Notes under the pieces: generated by a model
What the model was told of the DNA's origin: nothing
The model's database searches: none
Seen by the model: only the letters and a program-made list of their open reading frames with translations
Translations under genes and position numbers: made by a program
Origin: Sulfurovum sp.
GTDB lineage: Bacteria > Campylobacterota > Campylobacteria > Campylobacterales > Sulfurovaceae
Direction of reading: 5' to 3'
Assembly: GCA_027066595.1 (NCBI GenBank)
Contig: JAMONG010000150.1
Span: forward strand, 1-10,297
Length of the DNA: 10,297 nucleotides
Shown: one piece after another, positions 6,922-10,297 of the stretch
Layout: each line of letters opens with the position of its first letter
How positions within the stretch are numbered: position 1 is the first letter of the stretch

Positions 6922-7906
6922 TCAGTAAACCTTTTGCCATCTGCACAATCTCATCTATAGCTATCTCTCTTATAGAAAAATCATTTTTATCTAACTTGTA
7001 ATGATTTACACTCGAACTGGAGCTAATAACTTTGTTGATGGGTGTCTCATAGACGCGATTGATGGGTGTAGGTCCAAAGAGTGTAATAGAAGCTACATTT
7101 AAGCCCCATGCCATATGTGTAGGTCCCGTATCATTTCCTATGAGTAAATCTGACGCTCCTATGATGGTCTTAAGGGCATTGAGGTTTATCTTTGGAAGGA
7201 CAGTCACAAACTTACTTTCAGAGGCAATCCACTGGGCATCTTCTTTCTCTTTGGCACTCCCCCATGCTATCAACACATTTTCACCCAAAGCATCTGCTAT
7301 TTTGGCAAATTTCTCCTTGGGGTAGTTACGACTCTCCCACGTAGAACCAATAATCAATATAATATTTTTCTTCTCAGGGTTTATGTACTCTAAAACCTCA
7401 TCTTCTTCGTAAAATAAAAATGCCTCTTTGTCTACTATCATTTGGGGCGTGATATGTACGCCCAACGGCTCAGACATCACCTTGGCATTTCTATCTATGG
7501 TGTTTGCATCATACGCGATGTCTACTTTATGCGTATACACATAAGAAGCCAGACCCTCACGGATAGATGACTTTGAAAAACCTGCTCTGTTTTTACCCAA
7601 GAGTTTTGCCACAGCAGCTGACTTTAGAAGCCCTTGTGCATCGATGACCATATCGTACTGACTTTGTGCATACTTTTTGACTAACGCTATTTGACTAAAG
7701 AGCTGTTTTTTATCTTTTTTGAGTGCTTTAAGATTGACAGGGAGTATGTTATCTATGTGAGGATTACCCTCTAAGACTTTAACAAAGCCCTCTTCTACTA
7801 TCCAGTCTATCTGCAAAGTAGGGTTGGCTTGTTTTATATACTGAAGTGCTACCATAGCATGGATGATATCACCCATAGCAGAGAGCTTCACAATGGCTAT
7901 CTTCAT
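6914..7906 (-). CDS. waaC: LPS heptosyltransferase I (WaaC)
   Basis: 330 aa, GT9 family, GT-B fold. WaaC adds the first L-glycero-D-manno-heptose from ADP-heptose to Kdo in the inner core. Visible: N-terminal KLSAMGDIIHA (7-17, with D13 at the catalytic Asp position), VIDAQGLLKS (87-96), the donor-side segment GSTWESRNYPKEKF (187-200), GNDTGPTHMAWGL (257-269) and FGPTPINRV (277-285). The start is set at ATG 7906 because GGAG lies five bases upstream and the first beta strand begins there; a longer frame to 7933 would add nine residues without family resemblance. First gene of the - strand operon, divergent from hisH, and overlapping the acyltransferase gene by 8 bases. Heptosyltransferase I rather than II is chosen from the N-terminal motif and the lpxL partner. 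Confidence 0.92.
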   Translation of the reverse strand: MKIAIVKLSAMGDIIHAMVALQYIKQANPTLQIDWIVEEGFVKVLEGNPHIDNILPVNLKALKKDKKQLFSQIALVKKYAQSQYDMVIDAQGLLKSAAVAKLLGKNRAGFSKSSIREGLASYVYTHKVDIAYDANTIDRNAKVMSEPLGVHITPQMIVDKEAFLFYEEDEVLEYINPEKKNIILIIGSTWESRNYPKEKFAKIADALGENVLIAWGSAKEKEDAQWIASESKFVTVLPKINLNALKTIIGASDLLIGNDTGPTHMAWGLNVASITLFGPTPINRVYETPINKVISSSSSVNHYKLDKNDFSIREIAIDEIVQMAKGLLNA

Positions 7907-7911
7907 ACACA

Positions 7912-7916
7912 CTCCA
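7912..7916 (-). promoter_or_regulatory. Ribosome binding site fixing the waaC start
   Basis: TGGAG sits five bases before the ATG at 7906. It would fall inside the coding region if the upstream ATG at 7933 were used, so it argues for the shorter protein. Confidence 0.65.
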
Positions 7917-7933
7917 GAAGTATTGTTTGGCAT

Positions 7934-7942
7934 ATTTTACCA
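7934..7942 (-). promoter_or_regulatory. Candidate extended -10 promoter for the waaC operon
   Basis: Read on the - strand, TGG-TAAAAT forms an extended -10 element (TGn plus a five-of-six match to TATAAT). It would give a leader of about 20 bases ending with the waaC ribosome site. No clear -35 box is seen. The match is seen; function is inferred. Confidence 0.42.
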
Positions 7943-7959
7943 CAATAGACTAAATCAAA

Positions 7960-7988
7960 TAGCTGTTTTTACTTTAATTAGCTATAAT
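7960..7988 (+). promoter_or_regulatory. Candidate sigma-70 promoter for hisH-hisA-prmA
   Basis: A perfect TATAAT at 7983-7988 follows a T-rich run (7965-7977), with no TTGACA-like -35 box. This is the Campylobacterota pattern, where upstream T-rich stretches stand in for the -35 box. It predicts a start near 7995 and a leader of about 30 bases. No leader peptide rich in His codons and no attenuator hairpin fits in that leader. Confidence 0.55.
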
Positions 7989-8010
7989 CACATTAATAAT
8001 AAACCCTTAT

Positions 8011-8015
8011 AAGGA
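8011..8015 (+). promoter_or_regulatory. Ribosome binding site for the GTG start of hisH
   Basis: AAGGA lies eight bases before the GTG at 8024, whose frame begins directly with the first beta strand of HisH (IGIVDYNMGN). This supports GTG as the true start. Confidence 0.7.
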
Positions 8016-8023
8016 ACAGATAC

Positions 8024-8635
8024 GTGATTGGAATCGTCGATTACAATATGGGGAATCTTGCCTCTGTCATCAATGCTTTTGCCAAAGTAGGTGTAGATGC
8101 CAGACTTGAAAGCAACCCAAACAAACTTAGCCAATATGACAAACTTATCCTCCCAGGTGTAGGTGCATTTGGTGATGCAATGGAACACTTAAAAAGCAAT
8201 GGCATGGATGAAGCAGTCATCGCTTATGCAAAGACAGGCAAGCCTTTACTAGGCATCTGCCTTGGTATGCAGCTACTTTTTGAAAGTTCTGAAGAGTTTG
8301 GCTCTACCAAGGGCTTAGGACTCATCCCTGGTAAAGTTGTGGCATTTGACGAAAGTAAGTTTGACCACCCACAAAAAGTGCCACACATGGGATGGAACGA
8401 ACTCTTTGTACAAAAAGAGACTGTACTTTTTTCAGAATTAAAAAAAGATTTTTATCTCTATTTTGTACACTCATACCACGCTGTATGTGATGATGCTTAT
8501 GCCATAGGAAAAACTCACTACGGCTATGAGTTTGTCTCTGCTGTACAAAATGGAAACATCTATGGCATTCAACCTCACCCAGAAAAAAGCCATGAAAATG
8601 GACTTCAAATTATAAAAAACTTTGCAAAACTATAG
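8024..8635 (+). CDS. hisH: Imidazole glycerol phosphate synthase, glutaminase subunit HisH
   Basis: 203 aa, normal length for HisH. It hydrolyses glutamine and passes ammonia to HisF, which makes imidazole glycerol phosphate and AICAR in the fifth step of histidine synthesis. Visible: N-terminal DYNMGNL (6-12), the oxyanion-region PGVGAFGDAM (44-53), the nucleophile elbow GICLGMQ with C79, PHMGWN (120-125), YFVHSYH (146-152) and the catalytic pair H185/E187 in QPHPEKS (183-189). The residue before the catalytic His is Pro where many HisH proteins have Phe; this may be lineage-typical. It starts at GTG. Being next to hisA supports the histidine role over the HisH-like proteins of surface-sugar clusters. 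hisF, the obligate partner, is not in the window. It ends 12 bases before hisA. Confidence 0.95.
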   Translation: MIGIVDYNMGNLASVINAFAKVGVDARLESNPNKLSQYDKLILPGVGAFGDAMEHLKSNGMDEAVIAYAKTGKPLLGICLGMQLLFESSEEFGSTKGLGLIPGKVVAFDESKFDHPQKVPHMGWNELFVQKETVLFSELKKDFYLYFVHSYHAVCDDAYAIGKTHYGYEFVSAVQNGNIYGIQPHPEKSHENGLQIIKNFAKL

Positions 8636-8647
8636 GAATACAAAACA

Positions 8648-9361
8648 ATGACAATACTACCAGCAATCGACCTTAAAGATGGAAAAGCCGTAAGACTTAG
8701 TAAAGGGCTTATGGACTCAGCTAAAATATACTCTAATGAACCTTGGCAAGTGGCTAAAAAGTTTGAAGAGCTTGGAAGTGAGTGGGTACACCTCGTAGAC
8801 CTTAATGGTGCGTTTGCAGGAAAGCCAGAGAACTTAGAACAGATTAAAAAAATCCGTGAAAACTGTAACCTCAAGCTAGAACTTGGTGGTGGTATCCGTG
8901 ATGAAGAGACTATCAAAATGTACTTGGATTTAGGGATAGATAGACTCATCTTAGGTTCTATCGCCGTAAAAGATGCACAGTTTGTGAAAGATATGGCTGC
9001 AAAGTACCCTATCGTTGTGGGTATTGATGCCATTGATGGTATGGTAGCTGTTGAAGGTTGGGCTGAGACTTCAGATATGAAAGCAACTGATTTGGCTAAA
9101 GAGTTCGCAGCTTGTGGTGTGCAAGCCATCATCTGTACGGATGTTGGTCGTGATGGTATGATGACTGGCGTAAATTTAGAATTTACTAAAGAAATTCAAG
9201 AAGCATCAGGACTTGAAACTATTGCATCTGGTGGGCTAAAAGACATGACAGATATTAACGGACTTATAGATGCTGGCATAGATGGGACTATCGTAGGAAA
9301 AGCATTTTATGAGGGAACGCTTGATTTAGAAGAAGCATTCAAGGTTGCCAATGCAAAATAA
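8648..9361 (+). CDS. hisA: ProFAR isomerase HisA
   Basis: 237 aa (beta/alpha)8 barrel, the usual size. It isomerises ProFAR to PRFAR in the fourth step of histidine synthesis, feeding HisH/HisF. Visible: PAIDLKDG (5-12) with the base D8, HLVDLNGA (48-55), ELGGGIRD (78-85) as first phosphate-binding half, GIDAIDG (125-131) with D127, CTDVGRDGMMTG (163-174) with T164 and D169, and IASGGL (192-197) plus VGKAFYEG (216-223) as the second phosphate-binding half. D8 and D127 match the acid/base pair known for HisA. The ATG at 8648 has TAGGAA overlapping the hisH stop codon, consistent with one transcript. Glycine-rich GGxxD signatures separate it from HisF, which would start differently (MxKRIIPCLD). 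Confidence 0.95.
   Translation: MTILPAIDLKDGKAVRLSKGLMDSAKIYSNEPWQVAKKFEELGSEWVHLVDLNGAFAGKPENLEQIKKIRENCNLKLELGGGIRDEETIKMYLDLGIDRLILGSIAVKDAQFVKDMAAKYPIVVGIDAIDGMVAVEGWAETSDMKATDLAKEFAACGVQAIICTDVGRDGMMTGVNLEFTKEIQEASGLETIASGGLKDMTDINGLIDAGIDGTIVGKAFYEGTLDLEEAFKVANAK
9341..9344 (+). promoter_or_regulatory. Ribosome binding site fixing the prmA start
   Basis: AAGG inside the end of hisA lies six bases before the ATG at 9351. An in-frame TTG at 9345 would directly abut this site with no spacing, so the ATG is preferred. Confidence 0.55.
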
Positions 9362-10181
9362 ATACTATGAACTCACCATCACCCTTAACGATGACTTTGT
9401 AGAATTCATCGCTGATTTTGTTGCCAATATCGCAGGCAGTGGTGTAGAGCTGGGTGAGGGTAAAATCGTTGTACGAAGTGAATCTGATTTAACTTTCGTT
9501 AAAGATGCACTTGTATCCTTGTCTGGTACATTAGGTGGCGACATACATATGGCGTACACACTAGAAGAAAAAGAGAATCAAGACTGGATACAAACCTATA
9601 AAGACTCCATCGACCCCATAGAAGTAGGAAAGTTTTATATTTTCCCTTCTTGGTATGAAGGGAAAGAGGGATTTATAAATATCAAAATAGACCCTGCCCT
9701 TGCCTTCGGTTCAGGACATCATGCTACGACATTTTCATGTCTTGATACCATCTCTAAGTATGTGAAAGAGACCGACTCGGTCATAGATGTAGGCTGTGGT
9801 TCAGGCATCTTAGGACTTGCATGTAAAAAGTTAGGTGCACGCGTAGCACTTTGTGACACAGATCCTATCTCGGTAGAGAGCTGTAAAGAGAACTTTGCAC
9901 TCAATGATGAACAATACGATACACTATGGGAAGGTTCCATAGATAAAACAGAAGATACCTATGACGTAGTCATCGCCAATATCATCGCAGATGTATTACG
10001 ATTTATCGCAAAAGAATTAAAATCGGCAACAAAAGAAGATGGATACCTCATACTTTCAGGTATCTTAGATAAAAAAGAAGACTTAGTAAAAGAGTCTTTT
10101 AAAGACCTGACACTACAAGATAGAATATTAAAAGACGAATGGGTAACCCTAGTCTATAAAAAGGAAAACATCAATGGCTAA
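9351..10181 (+). CDS. prmA: Ribosomal protein L11 methyltransferase PrmA
   Basis: 276 aa from the ATG at 9351. PrmA uses S-adenosylmethionine to trimethylate amino groups of ribosomal protein L11 in the cytoplasm. Visible: a divergent N-terminal L11-binding domain (about 1-85), the linker/entry IDPALAFGSGHHATT (113-127), SAM-binding motif I VIDVGCGSGI (144-153), an acidic ribose-binding region CDTDP (168-172) and the ANIIADVL motif (209-216), the counterpart of the N-P/N-I substrate loop of amino methyltransferases. An alternative TTG start at 9345 would add two residues. It overlaps hisA by 11 bases and ftsH by 8. prmA directly before ftsH is also the order in Helicobacter pylori, which supports both calls. 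Confidence 0.92.
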   Translation: MQNKYYELTITLNDDFVEFIADFVANIAGSGVELGEGKIVVRSESDLTFVKDALVSLSGTLGGDIHMAYTLEEKENQDWIQTYKDSIDPIEVGKFYIFPSWYEGKEGFINIKIDPALAFGSGHHATTFSCLDTISKYVKETDSVIDVGCGSGILGLACKKLGARVALCDTDPISVESCKENFALNDEQYDTLWEGSIDKTEDTYDVVIANIIADVLRFIAKELKSATKEDGYLILSGILDKKEDLVKESFKDLTLQDRILKDEWVTLVYKKENING

Positions 10182-10297
10182 TCAAAACAATAACAACCAA
10201 GATAACAACAATAACAATAATTTTTTTAACAATAATCCACTCTTGGCATTTGCAATTTTCTCCATTATAATTATTATGATATTCAAATCATTTATTG
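10174..10297 (+). CDS. ftsH: ATP-dependent membrane zinc protease FtsH, N-terminal fragment
   Basis: Only the first 41 codons are inside the window; the frame runs open off the right edge. The ATG at 10174 has AAGGA eight bases upstream (10161-10165) and overlaps the prmA stop by 8 bases. Residues 1-21 are a low-complexity Asn-rich tail (14 Asn of 21, with FF at 17-18), followed by a hydrophobic segment from about residue 22 (PLLAFAIFSIIIIMIF), the first of the two membrane spans of FtsH. An Asn-rich cytoplasmic tail and a following NPLL-type span are what Campylobacterota FtsH proteins begin with, and the prmA neighbour agrees. The AAA+ and protease domains lie outside and cannot be checked. 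FtsH is a hexameric quality-control protease. Confidence 0.85.
   Translation, partial: MANQNNNNQDNNNNNNFFNNNPLLAFAIFSIIIIMIFKSFI

Noticed and set aside
6227..7325. Open frames on the + strand opposite the acyltransferase and waaC genes (6227-6418 and 7059-7325).
   Set aside because: Both are antisense to genes with clear catalytic motifs and have no start context or recognisable domain.
7907..7933. Nine-residue N-terminal extension of WaaC from an upstream ATG.
   Set aside because: The ribosome site at 7912-7916 falls within the extension and correctly spaces the ATG at 7906, where the family's first strand begins.
7989..8023. Possible histidine-responsive attenuator or riboswitch in the hisH leader.
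   Set aside because: The leader is only about 30 bases, with no His-codon run and no paired stems long enough.
8605..9132. Long open frame (175 codons) on the - strand opposite hisA.
   Set aside because: It lies wholly antisense to hisA and the hisH end, its product is Ser/Pro/Ile-rich without any motif I recognise, and hisA itself is unmistakable. It is a by-product of hisA codon usage.
9345..9350. TTG start of prmA at 9345.
   Set aside because: It directly abuts the AAGG site; the ATG at 9351 has a workable six-base spacing. The difference is only two residues, so the rejection is mild.

Overview
The window reads as a chromosomal segment of a free-living Campylobacterota (epsilonproteobacterium), most like the Sulfurovum/Sulfurimonas group. 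The basis is the low GC content, the prmA-ftsH junction also known from Helicobacter pylori, the waaC-lpxL order at the start of a surface-glycan locus as in the Campylobacter lipooligosaccharide locus, and promoters with a good -10 box but no clear -35 box. The genus is inference; no marker gene settles it.

Layout. Right arm (8024-10297, + strand): hisH, hisA, prmA and the first 41 codons of ftsH. They are tightly packed (12-base gap, then 11- and 8-base overlaps) and housekeeping in character. A 117-base divergent region (7907-8023) separates them from a six-gene operon on the - strand (7906 down to 2230): waaC (heptosyltransferase I), an LpxL/HtrB/WaaM-type lipid A acyltransferase, a KpsS/LipB-like capsule-family glycosyltransferase, a WaaL/Wzy-like membrane protein, a WaaP/Kdo-kinase-like enzyme, and a family 2 glycosyltransferase of the WaaE type. 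Every junction in this operon is an overlap or a 2-base gap. A lone + strand gene (1160-2233), a CDP-glycerol glycerophosphotransferase-like GT-B protein, converges on the operon so closely that the stop codons overlap. It diverges, across 92 bases (1068-1159), from a - strand gene (15-1067) for a membrane-anchored glycoside-hydrolase-like TIM barrel.

How it fits together. The operon appears to build the lipid A/inner core of LPS or LOS and then extend and decorate it: heptose addition, late acylation, further glycosyl transfer, phosphorylation, and a polytopic ligase or polymerase for periplasmic glycan assembly. The region 1160-6034 is visibly more AT-rich than its flanks, as expected for a strain-variable outer-core/O-chain cassette inserted beside the conserved waaC-lpxL pair.

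I saw no tRNA, rRNA, CRISPR array, insertion sequence, phage gene or toxin-antitoxin pair, and no gene-free stretch longer than 117 bases. No wholly new system stands out. The best candidate for novelty is the anchored barrel protein at 15-1067, in which the clan GH-A acid/base glutamate appears to be replaced by alanine while the nucleophile position is kept.
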